From Arion vulgaris (lineage: Eukaryota > Mollusca > Gastropoda > Stylommatophora > Arionidae), in NCBI GenBank assembly GCA_020796225.1, contig CM036755.1, positions 43,008,306 to 43,072,305 of the forward strand: a stretch of 64,000 nucleotides of DNA, given 5' to 3'. Of the stretch, positions 20,376-34,800 are shown in pieces (the stretch's first letter is position 1; the number at the start of each line of letters is the position of its first letter). The position numbers were made by a program, and so were the translations under genes. The notes under the pieces are model-generated. The model worked only from the letters and a program-made list of their open reading frames with translations, was not told where the DNA came from and made no database searches.

Positions 20376-21089
20376 AGTAATGGCCAATCAGTTGTAAACC
20401 ACTGATATAGAGCATCCAAATGACATCCTGTTAGTCTCAAGACACATGGGGAAAATTTTGTAATATAACATACAGAGATATCATTACAAAAATGGAATGA
20501 CTAAAGTATATTAAAAATAAAACGTAATCATTATTACAAACTACTAGAATAGTTCCAATGTGACATAATCTCACAGTGTGGTAAGAAGCAAAAGATATAA
20601 ATGTTAGCATTGTGAAGCTGATAGGAAAATTTGTGGTAAGGTAATATAGAAGCAAGCACTATTTTGAAGGACATTAACAAAAATGAATAAAGTAATAGTA
20701 CAATTTTCTGCATAGATCCCAGGCTGCAACAGTGAGAAAGAACTAAAGATAGGACCACTCCGAAATGTCATAAAAGGGGACGAAAGAGGGTTATGTAAAA
20801 CTTATTCTCATTCACATTAAATAAATATTGAACTGTTGTAATATTGTATATTGAACAAGAAGAAATATTGCACAAGAAGAAATGGTAGAATGTGTATTTA
20901 TGATCCAAGTTCTAAGTAACAGTGAACAGTAACTTGACAACAGAGAGTACAAGCTGTGGTTAACTATGATTAGTTATTAATTAACTGCATGTGAAATGAG
21001 ATACTGTAACAATTTTGAAAACATATAATCGTATATCTACAAGTTGTACAATGCATCAATGAATCCTTAGATCGAATATGATCAAGGTA
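20376..21089. other. AT-rich sequence, nothing recognised
   Basis: No open frame of note, no tandem array and no recognised element between repeat D and the next LINE fragment. Confidence 0.45.
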
Positions 21090-22025
21090 AGAATCTTATA
21101 TTTATAGACCAGGAGAAGGCATTTGTTAGAGTAAACAGGCACAACTTATGGAGGATCCTTGAAGAATATGGTATCCAGTGATAACTTATGTAACATCATG
21201 GTATTATATCAAGATAGCCAGAGCACAGTAATAACAACAGAAGTAATGACTGACTAGTTCTCCATTACATCAGGGGTCAGACAAGGATGTGTCCTCTCAC
21301 CACTACTCTTTATTGCATATATGGATAAAATAACTCTAGAATCAAACTAAGATAATCAAATGAACTGCTTTTTGCAGATGATCAGTGCCTGATACAGCAG
21401 AAGGAACAAGACCTACAACAACATATTAACACCTTGAACCAAAATTGCATCAATCATAAACTGAACATTAATAACACTAATACTGAAATAATGAATATAG
21501 AAAGAAAACATAAACTAAACGTCAATGGCACTACAATCAACCATGCGCAAGAATTCAAATACATAGGAAGCATATTCACAGACGATGGAAGAATAGTCAG
21601 AGAGATAAGGGATAGAGCTTCCAAAAGCAAATACTGTAACCTACCAGCTATCCCCATTCTTCAAGGACCCAAACATCTCACTGACAGCTAAACAACAGAT
21701 GATCAACAGCATTCTCATGCCTACTCTGTGTTACCAGAACCAAACACTTACAAAGAGCAATGCACAGTTGCAAAAAATACAGTAGTTCCTCGAGGACATT
21801 TTTCTTGGTTAGGCCAGAAAATCTTTGGAAAATCATGGTTTTTTGAGTATTTACTATTATTTGTCTATTCCGAAAGTTATTCCCTTTCAAGAAAAAGAAC
21901 AAATGCTTCTGTTCTGCAACAGCTTGATATTAAAGAAAGTTGGCTATTAAAGAACATAAAATCAAGGACAATTAAATATTTCAGATACATCAAACAACTT
22001 GAGTGCCTAGACAAGATTTAAAAAA
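21090..22025 (+). mobile_element. Non-LTR RT fragment (RTE-like)
   Basis: Encodes LIFIDQEKAFVRVNRHNLW (motif A, FID), a frame-shifted SGVRQGCVLSPLLFIAYMD (motif B), LLFADDQCLIQQ (motif C, FADD), then FKYIGSIFTDDGR and finally LDIKESWLLKNIKSRTIKYF. RT core and thumb are both recognisable, but stops and shifts break the frame. About 120 bp near 21770-21890 may be an unrelated insertion within the thumb. Confidence 0.7.
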
Positions 22026-22234
22026 AAAAATCTTGACCTTATCATGAATTGAACACTTTTCACCAGCATGACAAACCATGATCTTATGAATTAGGGCAGC
22101 GCAACTATATAAACATTAGGTGATTTTGTAATATATAATCCCCTCTGTAAACTTGTGAACTGTACGAAAAGAATTTTATTGTTGTATTCTATATGTAGTT
22201 GCTGTGAAAGAAGTGAAATTCTTAACTTCTGTTG

Positions 22235-22385
22235 TATCCTCTTTGCTTGATGAAGGCTTTGTCAAAAAGCAAAAATATACATCAAGCAAGCCACTAGAGC
22301 AGCATAAGACAAATAGAAAACCACAACACTGGACAACAACCCGGTAGCATTGTGATGTCAAAAGAAGAATAAGCACAATCAATTT
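22235..22385 (+). mobile_element. LINE-Y 3' end, short copy
   Basis: Matches the last about 130 bp of 16280-16560, ending gtcaaaagaagaataagc, and lies about 230 bp upstream of the ODF3-like start codon. Confidence 0.75.
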
Positions 22386-22615
22386 GCTATGACAGTTTGA
22401 CAATAGAACAACCATCAGCCAATATAGCATAAAGAAAGTTATAGAAACATTGAGACAAATTAATTGTGTCCAGTGTATTATAAATGGAGGTAAGGTATGG
22501 AGTAGTAGTATACTATGATCTATGACTAATACTAGCTTGTACATTTATTTCATATTTCTAATTGAATATACAGACAGAAAGTAGAGGTCTACTGTAACTA
22601 AACACTTTCTTCATC

Positions 22616-22825
22616 ATGGTGAATGAAAACACAAAGCCACGGGTGGTTATTGCCCAAATGATCACTTCTCCGGGTCCAGCCTACCCACTGCCCACTCTAA
22701 TTGGAGAAAAGGCTCATGACCCAAGAAGTGTCCACTATAAAAACCCAGCATTTTCTTTTGGCGTCAGACATGGCAAGTTCAAGGATAACCATGGCCCTGG
22801 ACCCTGCCACTTTCCAAACCCAAAA
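22616..22825 (+). CDS. ODF3: ODF3-like exon 1 (residues 1-70)
   Basis: Begins at atcATGG and ends with ...FPNPK at the donor GTAAGA (22826), phase 0. It contains two PGP repeats and the AFSFG segment. Any 5' untranslated exon is not visible. Confidence 0.92.
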
Positions 22826-25800
22826 GTAAGATTTCGTAATTAATTTCATCCATATTTCTTCATAAACATTTGTGTTATCATCATTATTGTGTCACGAGGA
22901 GAAATAAAAATATACATGTTCCATTAGAAACACATTATCTAAAGTAGAACTACTCAATAGAAGTCTATAGGAAAGCTATCTAAAGGAGGGCTACTCAATA
23001 GGTCTATAGGAAAGCTATCTAAAGATGGCTACTCAATAGAGTCCCATAGGAAAGCTATCTAAAGGAGGACTACTCAATAGAAGTTCAGATGAAAGCTATC
23101 TAAAGGAGGACTACTCAATAGAAGTTCAGATGAAAGCTATCTAAAGGAGGGCTACTCAATAGAAGTTCATAGGAAAGCTATCTAAAGGAGGACTACTCAA
23201 TAGAAGTTCATAGGAAAGCTATCTAAAGGAGGACTACTCAATAGAAGTTCATAGGAAAGCTATCTAAAGGAGGACTACTCAATAGAAGTTCATAGGAAAG
23301 CTATGTAAGGAGGACTACCTAATAGTTATAGGAAGGTTATCTGAGGAGGACTACTCAATAGAAGTTCAGAGGAAAGCTATCTAAAGAGGATACTATGGAA
23401 TCAGAAGTTTGGAGGACATTGAAGTTCAATGGATGTCAAATTCTAAAGGCAGGACTACTGCATAATTTCGATAAGCTACTAAGCGAGGACTGACTCACTG
23501 AATTCATAACTACAACAGGACACTGCTCACCTCAAATTTATACACACAACAGGGAACTCATTACTGCACAATTTATAACACAAAGGGAGGACTTCATTAC
23601 CTGAAGTTTATCAACACAAATGGAACTTTCATTCACTGACATTTATCACAAAAGCAAATTCATTCGACCTGACTACTATATCAAAACGCATCTAGGCAAC
23701 TTCAATATTTATGACAAGGTTATCTTAGACTCCCAACAGGAATTCATCACGAACAATTATCACACAAACATGGAACTAAATGGGACACTGCAGCAAATTT
23801 TTTCAATCAACAACAGGCAACTTTATCACCTGCACAATTTATCACACACAACATGGCAACTTTCATTCACCTGCACAATTTATCACACACAACAGGGCAA
23901 CTTTCATTCACCTGCACAATTTATCACACACAACAGGGCAACTTTCATTCACCTGCACAATTTATCACACACAACATGGCAACTTTCATTCACCTGCAAA
24001 ATTTATCACACACAACAGGGCAAGTTTCATTCACCTGCACAATTTATCACACACAACAGGGCAAGTTTCATTCATCTGCACAATTTATCACACACAACAG
24101 GGCAACTTTCATTCACCTGTACAATTTATCACACACGACATGGCAACTTTCATTCACCTGCACAATTTATCACACACAACAGGGCAAGTTTCATTCACCT
24201 GCAAAATTTATCACACACAACATGGCAAGTTTCATTCACCTGCACAATTTATCACACACAACAGGACAAGTTTCATTCATCTGCACAATTTATCACACAC
24301 AACATGGTAACTTTGACTCACCTGCACAATTTATCAACACAAATAGGCAATTTTTACTCACCTGCACAATTTATCGTACACCATGAGGACCATGCTGGTG
24401 AACCAAACTCTTGGTTCATTCTCAATATAAATATTCTTTAGAGTTCATCATTTGCTCTCCAACTGTTGCTTCCTGTCATTTTTCTGAGGCTAAATTATCT
24501 TTTGTTCCTTCCTTCTGCCTATTCTATGCGTTTGTTTAATTATTTTTTTGATCAGGATTGTTCATAGGCATATGCAAGCTTCTTTATCCTTGAGGGAGAA
24601 CAATTTTGGGAAGGTTTTGTCTATGTTCATTATGCTACTTCTCAGTCCATGTCATCAGCATATCTGCTGCTCCCTGTATTATATAATTTACTGTTGTATT
24701 GTGTACTATGTCGCCTGCATAAAGAGCTCCTTTCACTCCGACAAGATCTTTTGACCTGGTCGTTGATGTAAACAAGAGAGAGTGTTGGAGAAAGTACTTT
24801 TCTTGAGGTATCCCTGACATTGCAAAACATTTCTACTCCGCATACCGCCAAGAGCAGTATGGATAAATTACTTGCAGCCCCTATGTAACGTATAACCGTA
24901 CGAGATGAATTATTATTATTATACCACCAAGAGCAGAATGGAGAAATTACTTGCAGGCCCTATGTAACGTATAACCGCATTTGAGATGAATTATTATTAT
25001 TATACCACCAAGAGCAGTATGGAAAATTACATGCAGGCCCTATGTAACGATATAACCGATTGAGATGAATTATTATTATACCACCAAGAGCAGTTTGGAG
25101 ATATTACGTGCAGGCTCTGTGTAACGTATAATCGTATGAGATGAATTATTATTATTATACCACCAAGAGCAGTATGGAGAAATTACATGCAGGCTCTATG
25201 TAACGTATAACCGTACGGATGAATTATTATTATTATACCACCAAGAGCAGTATGGAGAAATTACATGCAGGATCTATGTAACGATAATCGATTGAGATGA
25301 ATTATTATTATTATACACCAAGAGCAGTATGGAGAAATTACATGCAGGCTCTATGTAACGTATAACCGTACAGATGAATTATTATTATTATACCAGAAAG
25401 AGCAGTATGGAGAAATTACATGCAGGCTCTATGTAACGTATAACCTGACAGATGAATTATTATTATTATACCAGAAAGAGCAGTATGGAGAAATTACATG
25501 CAGGCTCTATGTAACATATAATCATTTGAGATGAATTATTATTATTATACCACCAAGAGCAGTATGGAGAAATTACATGCAGGCTCTATGTAACGTATAA
25601 CCGTACAGATGAATTATTATTATTATACCAGAAAGAGCAGTATGGAGAAATTACATGCAGGCTCTATGTAACGTATAACGTATGAGATGAATTATTATTA
25701 TACCAGAAAGAGCAGTATGGAGAAATTACATGCAGGCTTTATGTAACGTATAATCGTATGAGATGAATTATTATTATTATACCACCAAGAGCAGTATGGA

Positions 25801-28800
25801 GAAATTACATGCAGGCTTTATGTAACGTATAATCGTATGAGATGAATTATTATTATTATACCAGAAAGAGCAGTATGGAGAAATTACATGCAGGCTTTAT
25901 GTAACGTATAACCGTATGAGATGAATTATTATTATTATACCACCAAGAGCAGTATGGAGAAATTACATGCAGGCTTTATGTAACGTATAATCGTATGAGA
26001 TGAATTATTATTATTATACCAGAAAGAGCAGTATGGAGAAATTACGTGCAGGCTTTATGTAACGTATAACCGTATGAGATGAATTATTATTATACCACCA
26101 AGAGTTACTCTAGTTCTCCTTTTGTGAAAATATTATTAGATCCTTCATATCATGTAGGATTAGATTCAATACAGTGCAGTCTGAATAAGTAGAAGTCTGA
26201 ATAAGTAGAAGTAAGTAGAATAAACAAGGACCAAAGGAAATTGTTCCACTTATCAGTAATTCTATTTATCCAGATAGCACACATAGTAGAGAATGTACAC
26301 TAATACCACACAGTAGCATTGGGTAAAACAATTGTAACACTTAGGAAACACCATAAGTTAACAAATAAATAGCAATACAATATCATAAAATTTTAAAATA
26401 TTTCATTATTTTAGAAAGCAGAAAGTTACAACAATATGAAAATTCACAAAATAATTAAAGAAAATGTTTGTGATTTTGCTTTGCTTCTTGGCTTGTGAAA
26501 AATGTCTTTCCATGGCCTGGAAAATAATGAACATAAAATAGAACAAATTCAGGAGGACATGAAATCAGAGAAATGTCTGGTCAACCACTAGTAACAACTG
26601 TTATAAGAAGGAGAAGATGGAGATATGTTGGACACACCTTGAGAAGAAATAATCAAATCAAAGCAGGCATTGAAGTAGGATGCAAAGGGTTCAAGAAAGA
26701 GAGGACGACCTAAGGAGACCCTGAATGAACTTTTCTGAGAGAGGCAAGAATTATCAGTCTCAGTTTCATGGAGGAGATTGAGCGAGTTGCCCAGGATAGA
26801 GCGGTATGGATCAATTGCTTGCAGGCCCTATGTAACATGTAACGGTACAATAGAAATTATTATTATTATATGTGATACCTAGACAACTAACAAATCAAAT
26901 GACTAGCAAATCAATACCTTTAAAATACAAATGTTTTTGAACAATCCTTAACCCTTTGAACCCTGTTTATCTGTACCTTAAATCTCTTCCCCAGAGCTCC
27001 TGTCAAAAATAGCCCACATCAGAGTTATATTAAAACACGATAATTTAGCACTCTTAAATGCTCTATAATTTGTTATTGACTTACCCCATCTCTTCGTTAT
27101 TCCTGCTTATAATATACTTGCAGAATGCTAAAATTTAAAATTGATTTGATTTAGTATGTGGGCACGGCCACGAATACTCCCGTATATAAAGATTTTTCTC
27201 CATATTGAAGATATATATCTTGAATATCAATCGATTAAAACAATTCTTTGTCGTCTACGTGATCATCTAACTCTCTTTCTATATCCTTATCAGAATAATC
27301 ATATTCTTAGTATAATTTATCTTCAAATTCATTCAAAACAAGTTCAACAACTTGCTCTGTTATACTTTTAGAATGACGATTTCCAAAAATTATCTTTTTA
27401 ACACGAAAATACTTAACTAATTACCTCATCAGTACAATAAAATCACACAACAGCGTCTGCCATCTCATAAAATGATGTAGAACACGTGGGATGTGTTTTA
27501 CGTCACATTTGTACATAATTTATTTTCAAATACCGAAAACAGAAAACAATATGCTCACACCGATATATCGGGAGCTCAAGGTATGCAGTGCGTACATTCA
27601 ATCCCGAAATATTGGGAGCCCAGGTTAAAATATTATATATGGCCTTTTTCGTCTTTACAGACAGTCAGTTGGCAAGTGTTTCACTGTGACAGCTTCTAAG
27701 TTTTCGCTTGTCTTTCAGCACATCTCTTCAAAAGATTCTGCACTTTTGCGCAATGTTGTTTTCCATATATCTTGATCATCAGTCAGTTGTTCCCATTTGC
27801 TGGGATTGATAGAAAAGTTATTCATTGAGGCCTTGCAGACATCTTAATATCTGAACAATGGTCTGCCTTGGTGCCTCTTCCCTCTGAAAGTTCACAGAAC
27901 AACATTTGTTTTGGAATGTGGCCTTTGTCCATTCTTTGCACATGCCCTAGCCATCTAAGTCTTCTACCGCTGAGCATGTCCATGATGGAAGGCAAGTTTG
28001 ACGTTGCAGTACTTCAGAGTTAGTTATCTTGTCGTACCATCTGATGTTCATAATCTTGCGGAGACATTAAAGGGTGAAAGATGTTAAGCCTTCTCTCATG
28101 CCTTGAGTAGGCTGTCCATGTTCCTGAGCCATTTAGTAAAGAGCTAATTACACAGGCTCAATATATTTGAATCTTCGTCTGCAATGTTAATTTTTTGTTG
28201 TCCCACTCTGCCTTTTCGAGCGTTGATTTCTTCATCAAGAGAAAAGCTGGCAGTGACTATGGACCCAAGATAGCAGAATTTTTTAACTGGGGCTAGATGG
28301 TTACCATTTAAAGTAACTGTTTCTTTCCGTGTTGTGTCGGAGCTGAAAGCAAGAATAAAGTGTCCTCTTCATTTGTGCCTAGCCTGGGCAGCTGATATGG
28401 GGAATGTGCCTTGCCCATTTTGCACAAACCCCTCTCTTCCCTACTATTTAATCCAAAGGAAAGACAAAGCCCATACATTTGGAATCAAGCAGGGTTTGCA
28501 GGGGATGTCAGAAGATGAAATGAATACACATATAACCATCAACTGCCTTAGGGTCCTCCTTCGGATTTGTGGTCAAGGTTTACTCCTCTAGCCCTCTGCA
28601 TAACCGTGTGACCCACAAGACAGTGGGGATTTTCTGTTAGGTTTACTCCCTTGCCTTTAGCTCTCCCAAGCCCCCTCCACAAGGCAGTGAGTTTAACAGT
28701 TGCAGATGGTACTGTCTACTGTAATACAGTAGCAGATGAAAACATGTGATCTGACTAGAATTTGACCTAGTTTTCAAGTGAACAGGAGAACACTGTGTTG

Positions 28801-31800
28801 TCATGTTGCTTGAACTGATATGCGTATCCATTTCTCAGAAATCCCGTGACCTGATGTGTTATATGTTCTCAAGTGAAACATTACCTGAAAGCTGGACGAA
28901 ATAAATATCCTTTCTTCCGAAATACAAACCAAATCTACAGAAAAACCAAAAAATAAACCACAAATTAGAACATGCTACCCTGCCACACGTCTTATCGCCG
29001 CCATCTTGGACTGGTCATTAAAATATTATGAACACAGAAAATAACAAAATAAATATCCATAATTTAAGAATTAAATTGAAGATGTTTGGCTATTGAAAAG
29101 ATAGGACAATGAAAAGTGTAATAATTTGATCATATAAAATGTTATCAACTCTTATAGAAGACAATCATGAAATGTTATATAAAGAGAAGAAGAAGACCAA
29201 GGAGAAGATGGATGCAAGATGTGATTGATATGATAGAATGCACATAGGTGTATCAGATGCACCTTACCTATGATAGAGATGTCTTTAGTAGAACTCTAGT
29301 GGGAGCAAAGTTTCGTAAGAGATATGTTACTAAATGATGAGGAATCATGGTATGCAAACAGATAAACAAATACAGTTTTAAAAATACAGAAACAGTGACG
29401 ATAAACAGTGTTTCTGTTTTCGAAAACTATAGTACTAGTTGGTTGTACGTGTTTTGCTATTTACCAAGTTTTAGCAGTCTTCCCCTTTTTAGGAATCATG
29501 GTATCAATCCTAGATAATGTGGCTAAACCAGTTTTTAAATAACAGGTACACCGTGATGGTCAGGAAGGAACTCCCTTCTATTCTCTCTATTCACGACAAA
29601 AAGATATTAGAGGTTTCAGAACTCCAGGTCCTGGAGCCCACACTGTAGACAATGCTGTTTGTGCCACTCATCCTCAGTATCCAGCCTTTAGTTTTGGCAG
29701 TCGTCTTCGCCACCTCAAAGCTGACAAAACTCCTGGTAAGTAACCACTATGTTGTACTAGTGTTTTCCTGTCCCAAGTTTTAAGTACTTTTTCTCATTTA
29801 TTTTAAATTTGTTTGCAACATTGTAGTAACATTATTTGTTCAAATCAAAGTCACACATTTTTCTTTAACTGATTTAACTTGATCATGAACTTTAGCACAT
29901 TTCTTGACATATATTATTTTATCATTGTCCTGAAGTTTACCTTTTTCTAACTTCTTCTTCACCTTTCAACTTCCAACGGATCACAGGTCTTCAACAAACT
30001 TCTTCCAGCTCTTCTTCTCTCTTGCCATCCCTTGCAATTCTTTCCATGTTTTACCTATCCTTTTAATATCAGCCTCCAGCTCTCTTCTTCAGGTCTGTCT
30101 AGGTCTTCCCCTACTTCTCTTTCCCTGCGGGTTCCAAAACAGTGCTTGTCTTGCAATGCCTCTACTCTCTTCCCAATTTTTTCAAACAATATTAAGAAGG
30201 ACAACTCTCCCAGCAGACTGCAATCTGCAATACATACAGATGACCTGATACTGTGGCTAAGGAAAGAGTCAATAGCAGTTACAAACTGCAGAATACAAAA
30301 TACACTTGCAGAATTAGAAAACTGGACAAATACATGGTTGCTGGACATCAACGAAACAGAAAAATCACACACTCCCAATCTTCCAACAAGATAAAACAGC
30401 AAAACTACAAATATAAGAGCACAGACTTCCCCCCTAGAAAACAATCACAACTTACTTGGACATTACAATTGACCACAGATTAACATGGATGCGAGAGAGA
30501 GAGATTAACATGGACAAAGCAGGTAAACAAAACTGAAAAAAAAGAGCTTAACACCAAATTGGAGTGGTTAATAAGCTGGCAGACACCAACTAGGGTGCAG
30601 GCACCATCATTTTGAAAATACTTTATACAGAAAGTCAGACTAGCACTCGAGTAGGGAACCATAACCTGGCTCACACAGCTTGACAAAATAAGTTGAATAC
30701 AAAACCAAGCTACATACATCAGCTGAACCATGAAATCGACTTCTATGGAAACAGTGGAAATAAGGCCAGGCTATCAGTTAATGGAAGGTAGAAGACAAGA
30801 AAGTAAAGCAGGAACAGAGAAACACATGAGGCTGCTGCATAGCCATATACATCTAAGAATGAATAGGTCTGAAAAGAGAAGGTAACAAAAGCAGAATAAC
30901 ATTTTGAAAACTGTAAACATTGCATACAAATAGTTTTACTTGTTCTCCGACAGCTGCCAATTGCTACAGCCTACCTAACCCAGCTGTGCAAAGTGCCAAG
31001 TTTCAGGCACCAAGCTACAGCTTGAAAGGTCGTTTCAACTTGGATAGATATATAACAGCTATATCAAAGGTATGTTTATCTCAACCATTTCTATCTTCAC
31101 AATACATCATTTGCTTTTATTGAAAATGTGATTACTGTTGTTCAAATTGTTTTTAAATGATTACATTTTTTTAATTGGAATAATGAAACAAAATACAAAT
31201 TAATGAGGGTATCATGGGACATTAGCAAATGCCCTGAAACAGAGTGGAAAATATATTATAAATATAAAAACAAATTCCCATAAAGTGAAAAATCTAAGAA
31301 ACAAATTGCTAGTGACGAATATATGACGGAGGAATATGCATGCCTTGTAGAATCAATGAATACTGCATGAATGTAATAAATGAATATGTAATAGCAAAAC
31401 AAACACTAGAGATAAAAATCATCAAAAGAATGAATAAGCAAATCAAAGGATTAATTATTGTTGGAGAAAATGCTTCTGAGAAAAGGGATATTCTAGCCAT
31501 GAACAGCAAACAAATAAATTGTGATAATATTGGTACAGGAGCATCTGGCCGAATGGATTAGAGCGTGGCTCCCTGTTGTATGACATAACATAATCTGTTG
31601 TATGACATAGCATAATCTGTTGTATGACATAGCATAATCTGTTGTTGACCTAACATATCTTTTTAAGAAGTTGATTGAATCGGCTATTTCGTCCATAAAC
31701 TATTTGAATGGTTCGGATGGTTCCTGTAATGCTTCACGTCTAATAAAAGTAGCATCTTTGTTTTCTTCAGCTCTTTTCAGTGCCATTCATGATTTATTAG

Positions 31801-34800
31801 CTTTATTTCGATTTTCTAATAGTTCCATATTTTCTAATAGTTCCACATGCTGCTCTTCATTTAGAGTCACTTCTGGTCTGATTGAATAGTTTTCTTTTCT
31901 TAGGCGGCATTACATATTTTAATAATAAACCTGACCTGCGCAATTTTGACAAAACAGAATAATTATTTTAAAATTCTATAGCTTAGTTTGAAACAGAAAG
32001 ATGAAGTTATGGCATGAAAATTAGAATTTGCGCAAATCAACACAAATGAGAAAACGCAACTGATGGGGTATTTTAAAAAAAATAAAGCCTCCAATCAATG
32101 AAATTTTTGTAAGGTTTATTTGGTAGTGACCACCTGGTGGCACATTATCGGACGTCACTCATGTTTATTTGGTAGTGGTCACCTGGTCAATTTAGTGATT
32201 GTATCCCTTTGATTTATGCAAATGGGGTAACCTTCTTCACCTCTAGGAAAGTATTTGGTAGTGGCCACCTGGTGGTCACTACCTGAATGTAAAAAAAAAA
32301 AAAAAAAGCAGATAAGACATCAAAATTGAGTTTTATTTATTTTTTTAAACAAATACTTATCCAATTTCGAAAATCTTTCTTCAGTTGAACAAAGTTTTGT
32401 ATGAGAAGTATCCCAGCCAAGTTTGGTGAATTTTGGATGTAAATTGAGGGCTGTGTATAAGAGGACACACACACACACACACACAAACAAAATCTGGGAA
32501 ATATATAGTAGATTAGACATCAATTACAGTGTCTACAACCAGCATGTGCTCACTGATGGAACAAAGTATGTATAGATTAGACATCAATTACAGTGTCTAC
32601 AACCAGCATGTGCTCACTGATGGAACAAAGTATGTATAGATTAGACATCAATTACAGTGTCTACAACCAGCATGTGCTCTCTGATGGAACAAAGTATGTA
32701 TAGATTAGACATCAATTACAGTGTCTACAACAGCATCGTCACTGATGGAACAAAGTATGTATAGATTAGACATCAATTACAGTGTCTACACTCAGCAGTG
32801 CTCACTGATGGAACAAAGTATGTATAGATTAGACATCAATTACAGTGTCTACAACCAGCATGCCTGCTGCGGAACAAAGTATGTATAGATTAGACATCAA
32901 CTACAGTGTCTACAACCAGCATGTGCTCACTGATGGAACAAAGTATGTATAGATTAGACATCAATTACAGTGTCTACAACCAGCATGCGCTCGCTGACGG
33001 AACAAAGTATGTATAGATTAGACATCAATTACAGTGTCTACAACCAGCATGTGCTCACTGATGGAACAAAGTATGTATAGATTAGACATCAATTACAGTG
33101 TCTACAACCACCATGTGTTCACTGATGGAACAAAGTATGTATAGATTAGACATCAATTACAGTGTCTACAACCAGCATGTGTTCACTGATGTAACAAAGT
33201 ATGTATAGATTAGACATCAATTACAGTGTCTACAACCAGCATGTGCTCACTGATGGAACAAAGTATGTATAGATTAGACATCAATTACAGTGTCTACAAC
33301 CAGCATGCTCGCTAGGAACAAAGTATGTATAGATTAGACATCAATTACAGTGTCTACAACCAGCATGTGCTCACTGATGGAACAAAGTATGTATAGATTA
33401 GACATCAATTACAGTGTCTACAACCAGCATGTGTTCACTGATGGAACAAAGTATGTATAGATTAGACATCAATTACAGTGTCTACAACCAGCATGTGTTC
33501 ACTGATGTAACAAAGTATGTATAGATTAGACATCAATTACAGTTTCAGTTTCAGTTTGGAATATCTTCATTGCACTCGGACATGTCCATAGGTGCTCCGA
33601 TCTCCTTCGCAATATCTCCAACAGCGTCCAGCGACTGACCGTACCAGTTCTATTTTGATTGATATCAATTACAGTGTCTACAACCAGCATGTGCTCACGG
33701 GACGGAACAAAGTATGTAACCCTTGTTCTTCAGCAACACACAGACTGAATATAGTTTTTATTGCAACCCTGTCTACTCTCTCAGCTGTAAACAGTACATG
33801 TCCAGGACAGTAGATCATTGTAAACCTCTGGAGGTTTATAAACATTGATAGGCAACATCTACTTTTACCACAACCTGCTGTTTGGGACCATCTGAAACAT
33901 GAACTGAGAGTTGTACACAATTAAATACCTAATAAATGGTGTTGTATCATTGGAGGGCAACCGTAATGGCCTCAGCCTATATTCTTATGCTGGAATTAGT
34001 TGTCCTGCATGGTCCATTTCCCTCTGCAATAACACTCTCATAAAACTCCAGTCTGATTTCTCTCTCACCATGATACACAGACTAATCAGTATGTACAATA
34101 GCAACATAATCCATTTCATTATCAGCCATCAACTGCTTATTTTCAAGGTCTGCTTTCTTATTGCCTCAATCTCTACATTTCCTACCAAATGTAAGAAGTA
34201 AATTGTGAAAGATTGTCATTTTCACATTGATAAGAATCCATACTTCTCTTTTGGTAAGGTGAAAATTTCACCTGGTCTTTTGTCCCTTCAACTTACACCA
34301 TCAATGACATGAATTCTTGATTTTCGTACCAGTAATATCATTAGTATTCCTGTGTAGTTTTTTTTTTTTTTTTTAAAAGCCGAAGGATTGACTTCATTGC
34401 ACCGGGTTTTAACCTATATGGCTTGGTCCCTCTCCACAGAAATGGCATGCCACCTGCCGAGAGTATTGCACAAAGCACGAACTCCGTAGCTCCAGCAACA
34501 ATCCTAGGGTCTGGAAAAACTGCACTCGTGAACAGAATGGCAAGGTCCCGATTCGAACCCATGACCTTCATTTCGCAAGGCAAAGGACTTAGCCACAGAG
34601 ACCACCTTTTCCTGTGTAATGGATGTCTGGGTCTATAGTCACATGCTTAAACGCTTTGATTTGGATGATATGATGGACAGAAGGTCAAACCTATATCTCA
34701 ACTTCAAAATAGGGTTCAAAATAGATAGTATCTCTAGTGCAGCTGAGAACTATATGCATGCCTTCATTCTGAATATGTTCCGGTCCCTAGTCCCTCATAT

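Noticed and set aside
23620..24441. Three overlapping long plus-strand frames, the largest of 273 codons
   Set aside because: They are readings of the stop-free 41-bp minisatellite in each frame. There is no codon bias, domain or splice context, and the frames encode permutations of one peptide.
24845..26105. Regular direct repeats that could suggest a CRISPR array
   Set aside because: Units are contiguous without unique spacers and derive from a LINE 3' end; the genome is eukaryotic.
31541..31575. Possible tRNA gene starting gcatctggccgaatgg
   Set aside because: Only the D-arm/A-box part is present. A tandem repeat replaces the anticodon and T arms, so it is at most a tRNA-derived SINE head.
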